Shown here one piece after another: positions 24,808 through 33,795 of a DNA stretch of 45,087 nucleotides. The stretch is from Clostridia bacterium. Its GTDB lineage: Bacteria > Bacillota > Clostridia > Oscillospirales > Butyricicoccaceae. The position numbers and the translations under genes were made by a program. Position 1 is the stretch's first letter. Every line of letters begins with the position of its first letter. The stretch lies in the NCBI GenBank assembly GCA_017394205.1, contig JAFOPS010000103.1, positions 1 through 45,087 on the forward strand, written 5' to 3'. Below the pieces are notes generated by a model. It ran no database searches and was not told where the DNA came from. It worked only from the letters and a program-made list of their open reading frames with translations.

Positions 24808-25440
24808 TCAATCCTCGCTTTCCTGCAATACGGCGTCAGGCTCCGCCCTTCCCTGCTCTTCCGGAAGTGCGGCGGCGCCTCCCTCCTCCAGCTCGCTCAG
24901 CATCAGCTGTTGGTTGTCTGCTTCTCCGAAGCTGTCCAGCGACGGAAGCTGACTGACCGAGCTCAATCCAAACGAGCGCAAAAAGCTTTCCGTGGTGCGG
25001 TACAGGATCGGGCGGCCGGGCACATCCAGACGCCCACAGTCTTCGATCAGACCTTTTTCCGCAAGGCTGCTGACAGTATAGGTGCTGTCGACGCCGCGGA
25101 CCTGCTCGATATAGGTCTTTGTCACGGGCTGTTTGTATGCGACGATCGCCAGGACCTCAAGCGCCGAGGGCGTAAGGTTCTGGGGCTTGCGCGTTTCCAA
25201 AACGCCCCGTACCGCAGAGGCATATTCTCCACGCGAAGCAAGCTGATACCGGTCGTCCAGATGTAGCAGGCGGATGCCGCGGCGGTTAAAGTCATAATAG
25301 TCCGCAAGCTCGCGCGCCGCCTCTTCCAAAGCTCCCTTGTCGATCTGCAAAACGGCGCACAGCTTTCCCTCACTCACCGAATCACCCGCGGCGAACAGCA
25401 CCGCCTCAAGGGTGCATTCCAGTTCATTCAATTCCGTCAT
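24808..25440 (-). CDS. scpB: Segregation and condensation protein B
   Basis: A 210-residue ScpB, the winged-helix subunit that dimerises and binds ScpA in the SMC condensin complex. Visible family features are LECTLEAVLFAAGDSVSEGK at the start, QNLTPSALEVLAIVAYKQPV, and RGVDSTYTVSSLAEKGLIED with GRPILYRTTESFLRSFGL. A variable acidic tail ends the protein. ATG 25440 is chosen, inside the last codons of scpA (17-base overlap); a longer frame runs inside scpA. Confidence 0.95.
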   Translation of the reverse strand: MTELNELECTLEAVLFAAGDSVSEGKLCAVLQIDKGALEEAARELADYYDFNRRGIRLLHLDDRYQLASRGEYASAVRGVLETRKPQNLTPSALEVLAIVAYKQPVTKTYIEQVRGVDSTYTVSSLAEKGLIEDCGRLDVPGRPILYRTTESFLRSFGLSSVSQLPSLDSFGEADNQQLMLSELEEGGAAALPEEQGRAEPDAVLQESED

Positions 25441-26203
25441 GTTCCTCGTCCTCGTCCCGATACAGCTCGTCTGCCTGCTGCTCTTCTTTTGTGGCAAGAC
25501 GAAGCGTATAGCCTTCTTCCTCCGTCTCCTCGATCACGATCTTGCGCGTGCGTGACAACTCCAGCACCGCCAAAAAAATCGCAACGATCTCAGAACGGCT
25601 TTCCGCTGAAAGCACCAGCTTTTCAAAGCTCAGTTTCTTTTTGTGGACAAAATGCCGCACCAGATCCCCGATCTTGCTTTCGACCGAGATCGGTTCCCGG
25701 CCGACGATCCCCTGAAACGCCGTTACCGGCGGCGGCAGCTTGCGCTGCGCACGCTGGAAGATATCCTCCATGGCCTGCGTCAGCGCCTCGTAAGTATAGT
25801 GATAGCGGATGGCGGTCCGGTCCTTCTCCAGCGGCTCCTGCCCCTTGACGAAGATATCACGGCCGATCTGTGCCCGAAGGCTCAGGGCGCTCCCCGCTTC
25901 CTTGATGCGCTGGTATTCCAGCAGGGCTTCTACCAGGCCGGCGCGGGGATCCTCCTGCTGCTCGTCGTCATACACGGGAAGCAGCATTTTTGATTTGATG
26001 TACATGAGCTGCGCCGCCATGGTGATAAACTCCGACGCCACCTCAAGATCAAACTCCTGCATCCGGCGAATATACTCCAGATATTGCTCAAGGATTTCGG
26101 AAATGGGGATATCCTTGATTTCCACCTTGTTCTTGGATAGAAGATGCAGCAAAAGATCCAGCGGCCCGTCGAACACCTCGAGATGATAGGTCACTTCTTT
26201 CAT
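25424..26203 (-). CDS. scpA: Segregation and condensation protein A
   Basis: A 259-residue kleisin subunit of the SMC-ScpAB complex. The N-terminal FDGPLDLLLHLLSKNKVEI and DIPISEILEQYLEYI are hallmark sequences that bind the SMC neck; the C-terminal winged helix (about 165-235) binds the SMC head, with FLAVLELSRTRKIVIEE. It starts 4 bases inside the end of the M50 protease gene and overlaps scpB, so the three are coupled. Confidence 0.96.
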   Translation of the reverse strand: MKEVTYHLEVFDGPLDLLLHLLSKNKVEIKDIPISEILEQYLEYIRRMQEFDLEVASEFITMAAQLMYIKSKMLLPVYDDEQQEDPRAGLVEALLEYQRIKEAGSALSLRAQIGRDIFVKGQEPLEKDRTAIRYHYTYEALTQAMEDIFQRAQRKLPPPVTAFQGIVGREPISVESKIGDLVRHFVHKKKLSFEKLVLSAESRSEIVAIFLAVLELSRTRKIVIEETEEEGYTLRLATKEEQQADELYRDEDEEHDGIE

Positions 26204-26859
26204 GCCGCACCTCCCAGCAAACGCGCAAGATCAAACGCCCAGACCACAATCCGGTCTGCAACCGCGCTGCGAACAGCGCCGATGGGGCCGTCCAGCAGAT
26301 CCGTTGCGATCAGCAGAAGAAACACAAGACCGATATACCGCTCGTAACGGTGCAGAAAAGCTGCCGCTTTGTCTGGCAACAGCGGAAGCAGGATACGAGA
26401 TCCGTCCAGCGGCGGGACCGGGATCAAATTGAACGCACCCAAGCCGATATTGAGCGCGGCAAACATCGTGAGGGCAGAAACCGCAAGCTGGGGCATATTC
26501 CCCCGGCTTCGGATCATCCAAACGCCATAAATCAACAGAGACAAGAACGCCAGAACGAAATTACAGAGCGGGCCTGCCGCGCCGGTGATCGCGACGCCGA
26601 GCTTCCGATTCTTCATGCGGAAGCGGTTGGGGTTGATGGGCACCGGCTTTGCCCAGCCGACGCCGGCCAGCAGCATGCAAAGCGTCCCGATGGGATCCAG
26701 ATGCTTCAGGGGATTCAGCGACAGCCTTCCAGCTTCTTTCGCGGTCGAGTCCCCCAGCAGATAGGCTGCCCACCCGTGCGCCAGTTCATGCAGCAGCAGC
26801 GCAAGCAGCACTGCCGGCACCAGCAGCGCAATTTCTTCGATCGAACGATGAAACAGCAT
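26200..26859 (-). CDS. Site-2 protease family membrane metalloprotease (M50)
   Basis: A 219-residue integral membrane protein with the zinc motif HELAHG at 24-29 in the first hydrophobic segment and the second ligand region [11 protein letters not shown] at about 144-154. This is the short FpvA-like M50 form (YwhC type) without a PDZ domain. Substrates are unknown. It commonly precedes scpA in Firmicutes. GAAGGGGAC supports the start. It follows lysA by 25 bases. Confidence 0.92.
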   Translation of the reverse strand: MLFHRSIEEIALLVPAVLLALLLHELAHGWAAYLLGDSTAKEAGRLSLNPLKHLDPIGTLCMLLAGVGWAKPVPINPNRFRMKNRKLGVAITGAAGPLCNFVLAFLSLLIYGVWMIRSRGNMPQLAVSALTMFAALNIGLGAFNLIPVPPLDGSRILLPLLPDKAAAFLHRYERYIGLVFLLLIATDLLDGPIGAVRSAVADRIVVWAFDLARLLGGAA

Positions 26860-26884
26860 TTTGTCCCCTTCTCAAATCACGGGA

Positions 26885-28189
26885 TCAAAGATCGTTGCGG
26901 ATCAGATCCTCATAGGTTTCGCGGCGCACCACCTCGCGCACCATGCCGTCGCTCACAAGCAGAATCGGCGGACGGGGCACCCGGTTGTAATTGGACGCCA
27001 TGGAATAGTTATAAGCGCCGGTAGCAAAAACGCACAGAATATCTCCGGCCTTTGCCGTCTGGAACTGCAGGTCGCGCGCCACCAGATCTCCGCTCTCGCA
27101 GCAGCGGCCGGCGATCGTCTGAAGCTTATCCCGCGGCGCGTCGGCACGGTTTGCCACGACGGCGTCGTACTTTGCCTGATACAGGGCAAAGCGCGGATTG
27201 TCGGGCATGCCGCCGTCCACGGAAACATAGCAGCGAGCGTCTTTGATGTCGCGCACAGAGCCAACGGTATACAGCGTACAGCCTGCGGCGCATACCATCG
27301 AACGGCCGGGCTCGATCACGATCTCGGGTACTTCCCGCCCCAGCCGGGCAGCCTCGTCCCGCATGACCTGGCCCATGGCGTCGATCTTTTCGCCAAAGGT
27401 GCCGGGCTCGTCTTCGGGCATGTATTTCACGCCGAAGCCGCCGCCGATGATCATTTCATCCATGGTGATATGCAGCTCCCGCTCGATCCGGCAGAAGAAG
27501 TCAAACATGATCTTTGCCGCACGGGCAAAGCCGTCGATGCTGAAAACCTGGGAGCCGATATGACAATGGATCCCCGCAAAGTCCAGATGCTTATGCTCCA
27601 GAATATATCGGGTCATGCGCATGGCTTCGCCGTCTTCGATGCCGAAGCCGAACTTGCTGTCGTTCTGGCCGGTGGAGATAAACTCGTGTGTATCGGCGTG
27701 AACGCCGGGTTTCACCCGGAACAGGACCCGCTGATGAACGCCTTTTTTCGCGCAGATCGCTTCGAGGCGGTCGACCTCCTCAAAGGCGTCGATGATCACC
27801 GAGCCGATCCCGCAGTCCACCGCCATTTCAAGCTCGGAGACCGTCTTATTATTTCCGTGGAAATGCAGATGCTTGGGATCGAATCCCGCCTTCAGTGCGG
27901 TATACAGCTCGCCGCCGGAAACCACGTCGGCATGGATGCCCTCGGAAGCCAGAATGGGATATATAAATCTGGCACACAGCGCTTTGCTGGCATATGCCAC
28001 CTTGTAGCGCGAGCCGAAATTGCGCTGCATGGCCTCGGTAAAGGCGCGGCAGTTTTCCCGCAGATGGCTTTCGCTCATGACATAGGCCGGGGTGCCGAAT
28101 CGCTCCGCCACCTCCACCAGATCAACGCCGTCCAGGCAGAGGTGCCCGTTTTCTCCGATGGTAAAATGCTCACTGTAATAGGTTTTCAT
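26885..28189 (-). CDS. lysA: Diaminopimelate decarboxylase
   Basis: A 434-residue PLP enzyme that makes L-lysine from meso-DAP. The PLP lysine is in VAYASKALCARF (about 54-65). HCHIGSQV, GGGFGVKY and EPGRSMV form the cofactor phosphate and substrate sites, and GRCCESGD carries the conserved Cys for the dimer active site. The start at 28189 overlaps the engB stop by 4 bases. No lysine riboswitch or separate promoter is seen, so it depends on the operon. Confidence 0.96.
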   Translation of the reverse strand: MKTYYSEHFTIGENGHLCLDGVDLVEVAERFGTPAYVMSESHLRENCRAFTEAMQRNFGSRYKVAYASKALCARFIYPILASEGIHADVVSGGELYTALKAGFDPKHLHFHGNNKTVSELEMAVDCGIGSVIIDAFEEVDRLEAICAKKGVHQRVLFRVKPGVHADTHEFISTGQNDSKFGFGIEDGEAMRMTRYILEHKHLDFAGIHCHIGSQVFSIDGFARAAKIMFDFFCRIERELHITMDEMIIGGGFGVKYMPEDEPGTFGEKIDAMGQVMRDEAARLGREVPEIVIEPGRSMVCAAGCTLYTVGSVRDIKDARCYVSVDGGMPDNPRFALYQAKYDAVVANRADAPRDKLQTIAGRCCESGDLVARDLQFQTAKAGDILCVFATGAYNYSMASNYNRVPRPPILLVSDGMVREVVRRETYEDLIRNDL

Positions 28190-28788
28190 ACGTCCGACTT
28201 CTCCTCTATTGCTTTTTGAATATCACTTTTCAAAAGATCGCAATTTGTCCCCTTTTCCGCGGAAAAAGGGATCAGCAGATCCGCGTCTGTCAGCGCAAGC
28301 GTTTCACGGATCCGCGCAAGATTGGGCTCGATTTCCGATTTTTTCAGCTTGTCCAGCTTGTTGGCCACCACCGTCATGGGCTTTCCGTAATATCGCACCC
28401 ATTCCGCCATACTCACGTCGTCCGCAGTGGGCTTGTGACGGGCGTCAACGATGAGATAGATCCGGCGGATCTGTTCCCGGTCCTCTGCAAAATATTCCTC
28501 GATCAGACGGGAATACCGCTCCCGCTCCTTCTGAGATGTCTTGGAATAACCGTAACCGGGCAGGTCCACCAGCCAACCGCGGTCTTCCAGCAGAAAGAGG
28601 TTAACAAAAACCGTTTTGCCGGGAACAGAGCTGACCCGGGCAAAGCCTTTTCTCCCCACCACGCAATTGATGGTGGAGGATTTTCCTACATTGGAGCGGC
28701 CCGCAAAGATCACGCGCGGACGGTCGTCCTTGGGAAAGTCCGCCCGCTTCGCGGCACTGCGGACAAAAACCGTGTTGCGAAAGTCCAT
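28186..28788 (-). CDS. engB: Ribosome biogenesis GTP-binding protein EngB/YsxC
   Basis: A 200-residue GTPase needed for assembly of the large ribosomal subunit. G1 is AGRSNVGKSS at about 30-39, G2 lies in VSSVPGKTVFVN, G3 is DLPGYG, G4 is NKLDK and G5 is FSAEKG. It begins 6 bases after the lon stop, the conserved lon-engB pair of Firmicutes, and overlaps lysA by 4 bases. Confidence 0.96.
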   Translation of the reverse strand: MDFRNTVFVRSAAKRADFPKDDRPRVIFAGRSNVGKSSTINCVVGRKGFARVSSVPGKTVFVNLFLLEDRGWLVDLPGYGYSKTSQKERERYSRLIEEYFAEDREQIRRIYLIVDARHKPTADDVSMAEWVRYYGKPMTVVANKLDKLKKSEIEPNLARIRETLALTDADLLIPFSAEKGTNCDLLKSDIQKAIEEKSDV

Positions 28789-28794
28789 AAGCGG

Positions 28795-31224
28795 TCACTG
28801 ACGGATCCGCTGCGCAGGCGTGCGCGGCGGGATCGGCGGGATGACTACGGGCATGGCGTGATCCTTCTCTTCGGAGTCAGGCAGCGTGTTCACCGTAAAA
28901 ACGGTGTCCAGCACCTGATCCATGTTCTTCACCAGAACGAAAGAAACATTTTCCTTTACCAGCGGATCGACCTCTTCCAGATCCTTCCGGTTCTCTGCGG
29001 GGATGATGATGGTGCTCACCTTGTTTCGATAGGCCGCCATGGCCTTTTCCCGCAAACCGCCGATGGGCAGGACCCGGCCCCGAAGCGTGATCTCGCCCGT
29101 CATCGCAATGTTTTTGGGCACAGGACGCCCTGTAAGCGCAGAATACACCGCCGTGGCAGTTGTGATGCCTGCGGAAGGACCATCCTTGGGAACGGCGCCC
29201 TCGGGGAAATGAATGTGAATGTCTTTTTTGGTGTGGAAGTCCTCCGGCAGATCCAGCGAAGAGGCGCGGCTGCGAAGATATGTCAGCGCCGCCTGAGAGG
29301 CTTCCTTCATCACGTTGCCCAGATTTCCGGTAAGCTCCAGCTTTCCGGTGCCGTCCACCACCTGGACCTCTACCTCCAGCATGGCGCCGCCGTAAGCGGT
29401 CCACGCCAGACCGTTGACCACGCCGCATTCCGGCGCCTCCAGCGGCTGATCGGGCAAATAATCCGGCACACCGAGATAATCAGACAGATTGTTCTTTGTA
29501 AAGTGCAGCGAACGCTTCCCTGTTTCACTCATATGCTTCGCCGTTTTGCGGCAAAGCTTCGCAATCTGGCGCTCCATCGTGCGGACGCCGGCTTCCTTGG
29601 TATAGCACTCGATCAAAAGGGCAAGCGCGTCGTCGTCGAGCCGGAAATTCTGGCTCTTCAGACCGTGCTTTTTCAGTTGCTTCGGGATCAGATGCCGACG
29701 GGCGATCTGAATCTTTTCCACGTCGGTATAACCGGGCAGATCAATGATCTCCATCCTGTCAAGCAGGGGCTCGGGGATCCCGTTTTTATCGTTGGCAGTG
29801 GTGATGAACAGCACGTCGCTGAGGTCAAAGGGCAGCTCCACGAAATGATCGCGGAAGGCCGTGTTCTGCTCGGTGTCGAAAACCTCAAGCAGCGCCGACG
29901 CGGGATCGCCCTTATAGTCGCTGCCCAACTTGTCGATCTCGTCGATCAGGATCAGGCAGTTGCGGCTGCCGGCCTGCCGCAGCGCGGTGATGATGCGGCC
30001 GGGCATTGCGCCGATATACGTCTTGCGGTGTCCGCGGATCTCAGCCTCATCCCGCACGCCTCCCAAACTCAGTCGGGCGTAATCCCGACCCATGCAGCGG
30101 GCGATGGAGCGGGCAACAGAGGTCTTGCCCACACCCGGAGGTCCCACCAGGCAAAGGATCTGTCCCTTTACGCCGCCGGTGAGATTCTTTACGGCAAAAA
30201 ACTCAAGGATCCGTTCCTTGACCTTCTCAAGGCCGTAATGATCCTCTTCCAGTATGGCCCTGGCCTTGCGGATATCGTCGTTTTCCTTTTTCGTTTCGGT
30301 CCAGGGCAGATCGAGGCATACGTCAAGATAGCTGCGGGAAACGCTGCTTTCGGGAGAAGAAGACTGCATTTTGCCCAACCTGTTGACCTCGCGCAGAAGC
30401 TTTTCTTTCACCTCCGCGGGCAGCACTTTTGCTTCGATCTTTCGCAGATATTCCTGCGCTTCGGCCGAGGCGTCTTCCCCCTCACCCAGCTCATCGTTCA
30501 GGACCTTGATCTGCTCGCGCAGATAATAGTCCCGCTGGCCCTTGTCCATCTGCTCCTTGACCTTTTCCTGAATGTCCTGCTCCAGCTTCAGGATCTCGAT
30601 CTCCTCGGCCAACAAACGCAGCAGCAGCTGCATCCGACGGCGGGGATCCTGCGTTTCCAAAAGGATCTGTTTCTGTTCGAAGCGAAGCTGGATGTTTTGC
30701 GCGATGTAGTCGGACAGCATTCCCAGGTCCCGTCCGCCCATCACATGCATCACGATGTCACCGGAAATCTGCGGCACCAGGGTGACGTAATCCATGAACA
30801 GCTCCTGCGCGTTGCGGATCATCGCCTGATCCCGCTTGGTAGAGCGCGCCAAAAGGACGTCGGGCATAAGCTCGATGTCTGACGCGAGAAACGGCTCAGT
30901 TTCGGTGAGTCCGCGCAGCAACGCGCGATGACGACCCTCTACCAGCACACGAATGCTGTCGTTGGGGGTTTTGAGAATTTGCCGGACCTTGCAGTAGGTG
31001 CCAAGGCTGAAAAGGTCCTCTGCGCCCGGCTCGTCAACAGTCACGTCGCGCTGGGTCACGAGAAAGATCCGCTGTCCGTTTGCCATGGCATATTCCATGG
31101 CCTTTATCGATTTTTGCCGTCCCACATCAAAATGGAACAACGCGCCCGGGAAAACGGTGATCCCGCGCAGGGCAAGGGTCGGCACATGCTCCACGACCTT
31201 GTTGACGGCTGAAATTTGTTTCAT
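28795..31224 (-). CDS. lon: ATP-dependent protease La (Lon)
   Basis: An 809-residue LonA protease. The N-terminal substrate domain (about 15-205) begins [20 protein letters not shown]. The AAA module has Walker [10 protein letters not shown] and Walker [12 protein letters not shown]. The protease domain contains the catalytic Ser in [15 protein letters not shown] and the Lys in [11 protein letters not shown] Pro-rich C-terminal extension ([17 protein letters not shown]) goes beyond most Lon proteins. It has its own promoter (31280-31308) and AGGAGGAGC ribosome site and heads the long minus-strand operon. No CIRCE element is seen. Confidence 0.97.
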   Translation of the reverse strand: MKQISAVNKVVEHVPTLALRGITVFPGALFHFDVGRQKSIKAMEYAMANGQRIFLVTQRDVTVDEPGAEDLFSLGTYCKVRQILKTPNDSIRVLVEGRHRALLRGLTETEPFLASDIELMPDVLLARSTKRDQAMIRNAQELFMDYVTLVPQISGDIVMHVMGGRDLGMLSDYIAQNIQLRFEQKQILLETQDPRRRMQLLLRLLAEEIEILKLEQDIQEKVKEQMDKGQRDYYLREQIKVLNDELGEGEDASAEAQEYLRKIEAKVLPAEVKEKLLREVNRLGKMQSSSPESSVSRSYLDVCLDLPWTETKKENDDIRKARAILEEDHYGLEKVKERILEFFAVKNLTGGVKGQILCLVGPPGVGKTSVARSIARCMGRDYARLSLGGVRDEAEIRGHRKTYIGAMPGRIITALRQAGSRNCLILIDEIDKLGSDYKGDPASALLEVFDTEQNTAFRDHFVELPFDLSDVLFITTANDKNGIPEPLLDRMEIIDLPGYTDVEKIQIARRHLIPKQLKKHGLKSQNFRLDDDALALLIECYTKEAGVRTMERQIAKLCRKTAKHMSETGKRSLHFTKNNLSDYLGVPDYLPDQPLEAPECGVVNGLAWTAYGGAMLEVEVQVVDGTGKLELTGNLGNVMKEASQAALTYLRSRASSLDLPEDFHTKKDIHIHFPEGAVPKDGPSAGITTATAVYSALTGRPVPKNIAMTGEITLRGRVLPIGGLREKAMAAYRNKVSTIIIPAENRKDLEEVDPLVKENVSFVLVKNMDQVLDTVFTVNTLPDSEEKDHAMPVVIPPIPPRTPAQRIRQ

Positions 31225-31279
31225 GATGCTCCTCCTATGGATCGGGTTCCTTGCGATAGGTATATGACTTGATTAAATC

Positions 31280-31308
31280 ATTTTACCATATAGCCTCTGA
31301 TATTTCAA
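31280..31308 (-). promoter_or_regulatory. Promoter of lon and the downstream operon
   Basis: On the minus strand TTGAAA (31308-31303) is followed after 17 bases by TAAAAT (31285-31280), about 55 bases before the lon start. No other strong promoter is seen in the tightly packed run down to 16610. Confidence 0.75.
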
Positions 31309-31365
31309 GCGTTTCAGCAGTGTGGGTTTGTAAAATAAATAAGGCGGCGACATCTTTGCGGCCAG

Positions 31366-31587
31366 GTGTCGATCGTGGTGGACGACGAGCTGGCGGCCAC
31401 CGGCAGAGAAGAAAGCGACCCGGGCTATCTGCGGAACGGGGAGCTGCGGAAGATCTTCGGAAAGAGCGAGCCAACGCTGGAGCGGGCGCAGGCGCTGTGG
31501 GACCGGGCCTATGAACAGGCGACGCGGAACGCCGAAAACGGGCAAAAAAATACCGCCCGGGAGGGGGCGGGAAAGAAAAACTTTTGA
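31366..31587 (+). pseudogene. Fragment of a mobile-element protein
   Basis: A 73-residue frame starting at a GTG with no good ribosome site. It is hydrophilic and charged, with DDELAATGREESDPGYLRNG and a helical EPTLERAQALWDRAYEQATR. It does not look like a complete protein and begins abruptly about 60 bases from the lon promoter. Its stop overlaps the next frame (TTGA). It is interpreted as the broken-off piece of a larger phage or conjugative-element protein; the source family was not recognised. Confidence 0.5.
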
Positions 31588-32178
31588 TCGTCACAATGGA
31601 GGATGGGAAAAAATATGTAAAAGCAGATCGGCTGGTGGTGTTCGGAAACAATCCGAAAGCGTGGAGTCAACAGCTTGAGGATTACATAAACAGCAAGATT
31701 CGAAAAGGCGAAGATGTTCATTTGTTCGCTGAGGATGGTGACATACTCACCCTCACAGCGGAAACAGCAGGGAAAGTGGCTTCCATGTATGATAGTTATG
31801 GCCGGACAATGCCAACTGAAACCTTTGAAAGAAAGGTAAACGCAGGCTCGCATATCGACGAATTGGCAAAGATATCTGAACGTGGAAAAGTGATAGAGCG
31901 GGATCGAAATGGACGACATGGTGTTGCGGCTGAAAAAGGATGGAATTATCGAACTGCATATTTTCAAGATTTCGATGGAACGTATTATAAAACATCCATC
32001 TCAGTCATGCAAGGAAAGGATGGAAACACCGTTTACAATGTTGGAAAAATGGAAGAGAGAAGTATTCCCTCCGCTGTCGGCTCTTCCGCCAAAGGCGGCG
32101 CTCATAAAGGGAACACTTCTCTCACAAGCAGTGTACCCAATTCTGCCGAAAAAGTCAAGGGGTTCGATTCCCCTTGCC
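31584..32178 (+). pseudogene. Module 1 of a decayed phage/ICE-type polyprotein
   Basis: About 198 residues read sensibly in one frame, with MEDGKKYVKADRLVVFG, YINSKIRKGEDVHLFAEDGD, KGWNYRTAYFQDFDGTYYK and KDGNTVYNVGKMEERS, then the linker GSSAKGGAHKGN and VPNSAEKVKG. This style, with a compact alpha-beta unit followed by a Ser/Ala/Lys linker, is typical of repeated C-terminal modules in very large proteins of clostridial phages and integrative elements, some of which are nuclease-like. That assignment is from memory of the pattern and is not proven. Base composition is more AT-rich than the flanks. After 32175 the frame turns to low-information Gly/Arg-rich sequence, so the module is broken. 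Confidence 0.55.
32134..32162 (+). repeat. Linker direct repeat, copy 1
   Basis: 29 bases matching 32518-32546 at 27 positions. It encodes VPNSAEKVKG. The copy ends in CAAGGGG, which with TTCGATT and CCCCTTG (32163-32176) forms a tRNA T-arm-like hairpin. Confidence 0.85.
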
Positions 32179-32304
32179 GACGAGGAGTCCCGGATGGCCA
32201 CCGAGTGGGAGCAGGCGCAGACGGACAAGGCCCGGGCGGTGCTGGACGATCCGGAGAGCACGGAGAGCGACCGGATGGTGGCCGAGCTGGTGATGCAGCG
32301 CTGA
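32176..32304 (+). pseudogene. Out-of-frame piece of the polyprotein
   Basis: In the +1 frame relative to module 1, 42 residues look like real protein: ADEESRMATEWEQAQTDKAR and a tail with DDPESTESDRMVAELVMQR, ending in TGA. The start ADEESRMA resembles TDEEARKA later in module 2 (about 32604), so both probably come from the same repeated linker. A frameshift or recombination joins it to module 1. Confidence 0.45.
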
Positions 32305-32696
32305 CCTTTGCAGCACCGGTGATCATCAATGGTGATATCGTAAATGTAGGAGTAGTCATTCAGTTTCAAGCAGAGGAGCGTCCGAGGGCTGTAAATATCG
32401 ATTACAACGGCAGACGGTTTAGAACAAATAACGAAGCATCCCGAGGAACCGGCAGCCGTGTTGACCATTACAGCCAAGGGACGTCGCTGCCCACAAGGGA
32501 TGCTTCTAAAACTAACATACCCAATTCCGCCGAGAAAGTCAAGGGGAAATTTTCCCTTGAAACCGCAGACGATCAGGACATCCGCTACGACCTGACCGAT
32601 GAGGAGGCCCGGAAGGCACCAGATCCCGGACACCCGAATACATTGGTAACGAAGGGACTCTTCAAATCTGATCAGGAGGTTCAACTATATGCCTGA
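32305..32696 (+). pseudogene. Module 2 of the decayed polyprotein
   Basis: Back in the module 1 frame, about 130 residues begin with FAAPVIINGDIVNVGVVIQF and PRAVNIDYNGRRFRTNN, then a Ser/Thr-rich stretch and the linker IPNSAEKVKGKFSLE with TADDQDIRYDLTDEEARKA. This looks like the C-terminal half of another module of the same polyprotein, lacking its start. The frame happens to be continuous from 31584 to 32696, but the 32179-32304 part is not sensible in it. It overlaps the ATG of the next gene by 8 bases. Confidence 0.5.
32518..32546 (+). repeat. Linker direct repeat, copy 2
   Basis: Second copy of the 29-base linker repeat, encoding IPNSAEKVKG and followed by an intact GKFSLE-type continuation, unlike copy 1. 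Confidence 0.85.
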
Positions 32697-33561
32697 AATG
32701 GTTTCACCCGGCCCGCTCCGCGGCAATCCTCCGCCCAGAGAGGCCGTTTGCATCCATACCCGCAAGATCTATGATTCCTGCCGGGATAAGGAATGTCTGC
32801 AGGATCTTCGCGTGTATCTCACCGCCTCGTCCCAGGCGGTGCTGGAAAGCGCCATCAACGTCAAAGCTCAAAGCGCAGAGCTTCTCTGGACCTACATCGA
32901 CGTGGAGCCGATCGTTTATAACCAGGGATTCTATACTGTGGACGCCCGGTATTTTTACCGAGTGATCTGCGACGCCTTTACCGGCGTCGGCCGTCCCACG
33001 CGGCTGGAGGGGCTGGCGAGCTTCAACAAGCGGACCGTGCTCTTTGGTTCGGAGGGCAGCGCACGCATTTTCAGTTCGGACGTCGTTCCCAACGGCCAGG
33101 ATCCTCAGGGAGTAGAGCGCACCAATCTGCCCATCGCCGAGGTAGAGGTCGTCGACCCGGTGTGCCTTTCCTGCCGCATGGCAGACCCATGCTGCGACGC
33201 TGAGATCGCCGTCGCCGTTGTGGATATCCCGTCGAATATCTGCAGCTGCTTTGAGGACGATCTGGTAGTCAACAGCGACGTGCGTCAGCTTTATGTGACG
33301 CTGGGGCAATTCAGCATTACCAGGCTGGAACGAGACGTGCAGCTCCTCATGCCTGCTTACGATTTCTGCATGCCGCAGAAGGAATGCGCCGGTGACCCCG
33401 ACGACCCTTGTTCCCTGTTCCAGAACTTCCGCTTCCCCGTGGATGCCTTTTTCCCGCCCAGAGCAAGTGATTTTGCCCAAGCGCAAGGCAGCGGGAACGT
33501 CGCGCAGAGCGGCACGTCGTCCTGCTCCTGCGGATGCGGAAGCCTTTCGCGGCGCAGATAA
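32689..33561 (+). CDS. Cysteine-rich conserved protein, unknown
   Basis: A 290-residue soluble-looking protein with no signal peptide or membrane segment and about 19 Cys. The N-terminus is MPEMVSPGPLRGNPP, followed by CIHTRKIYDSCRDKECLQDL (three Cys within 16 residues). The middle carries several Cys pairs (VCLSCRMADPCCDAE, ICSCF), and the end is Ser/Cys/Gly-rich (SSCSCGCGSLSRRR). Proteins with this N-terminus seem to be conserved in Clostridia, but no function is known to the annotator. Cys-rich composition in a spore former suggests a spore coat or exosporium protein, or metal binding; this is inference. AGGAGG lies 9 bases before ATG 32689. It has its own terminator and sits next to the polyprotein remnant. 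Confidence 0.85.
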   Translation: MPEMVSPGPLRGNPPPREAVCIHTRKIYDSCRDKECLQDLRVYLTASSQAVLESAINVKAQSAELLWTYIDVEPIVYNQGFYTVDARYFYRVICDAFTGVGRPTRLEGLASFNKRTVLFGSEGSARIFSSDVVPNGQDPQGVERTNLPIAEVEVVDPVCLSCRMADPCCDAEIAVAVVDIPSNICSCFEDDLVVNSDVRQLYVTLGQFSITRLERDVQLLMPAYDFCMPQKECAGDPDDPCSLFQNFRFPVDAFFPPRASDFAQAQGSGNVAQSGTSSCSCGCGSLSRRR

Positions 33562-33616
33562 GCCCACGGCTGAAAAAGCCGATCCCGCACGAATCAACGC
33601 TGTCTTTTCCAAAACT

Positions 33617-33649
33617 AAAAATCCGCGCCACACATGGTGCGGATTTTTG
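33617..33649 (+). terminator. Intrinsic terminator of the Cys-rich gene
   Basis: AAAAATCCGCGCCA (33617-33630) pairs with TGGTGCGGATTTTT (33635-33648), one wobble, loop CACA, with the T-run in the arm. Confidence 0.93.
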
Positions 33650-33742
33650 TCTTTTGATGATCGTCGGGCAGGCTTGCAGCCAAAGGACAGCAGGTCAAGC
33701 CTTTTCAGCGCGCTTCCCTACCGACAATCTGTTTCATAAAAG

Positions 33743-33783
33743 CAGGCCGGGACATCCTGTTACAAATGTCCCGGTCTGTTTTC
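33743..33783. terminator. Terminator facing the peptide-transporter operon
   Basis: CAGGCCGGGACAT (33743-33755) and ATGTCCCGGTCTG (33766-33778) pair with one wobble; Ts flank both sides in the proper sense. It probably ends the minus-strand transporter operon. Confidence 0.85.
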
Positions 33784-33795
33784 ATCTTTGGTTTG

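Noticed and set aside
28190..28260. A lysine riboswitch before lysA
   Set aside because: lysA overlaps engB by 4 bases and no structured leader exists.
28216..30882. An 888-residue plus-strand open frame over engB and lon
   Set aside because: engB and lon are unmistakable on the minus strand; the antisense frame is a high-GC shadow without domain features.
31225..31365. A CIRCE (HrcA) or CtsR heat-shock operator upstream of lon
   Set aside because: No TTAGCACTC-type inverted repeat or CtsR heptad repeat was found; only a plain promoter is visible.
32076..32181. A full tRNA gene around the T-arm-like hairpin (acceptor-like GTCGGCT and TGCCGAC)
   Set aside because: The span is 106 bases, there is no anticodon arm, D-arm or CCA, and the region reads as polyprotein linker.
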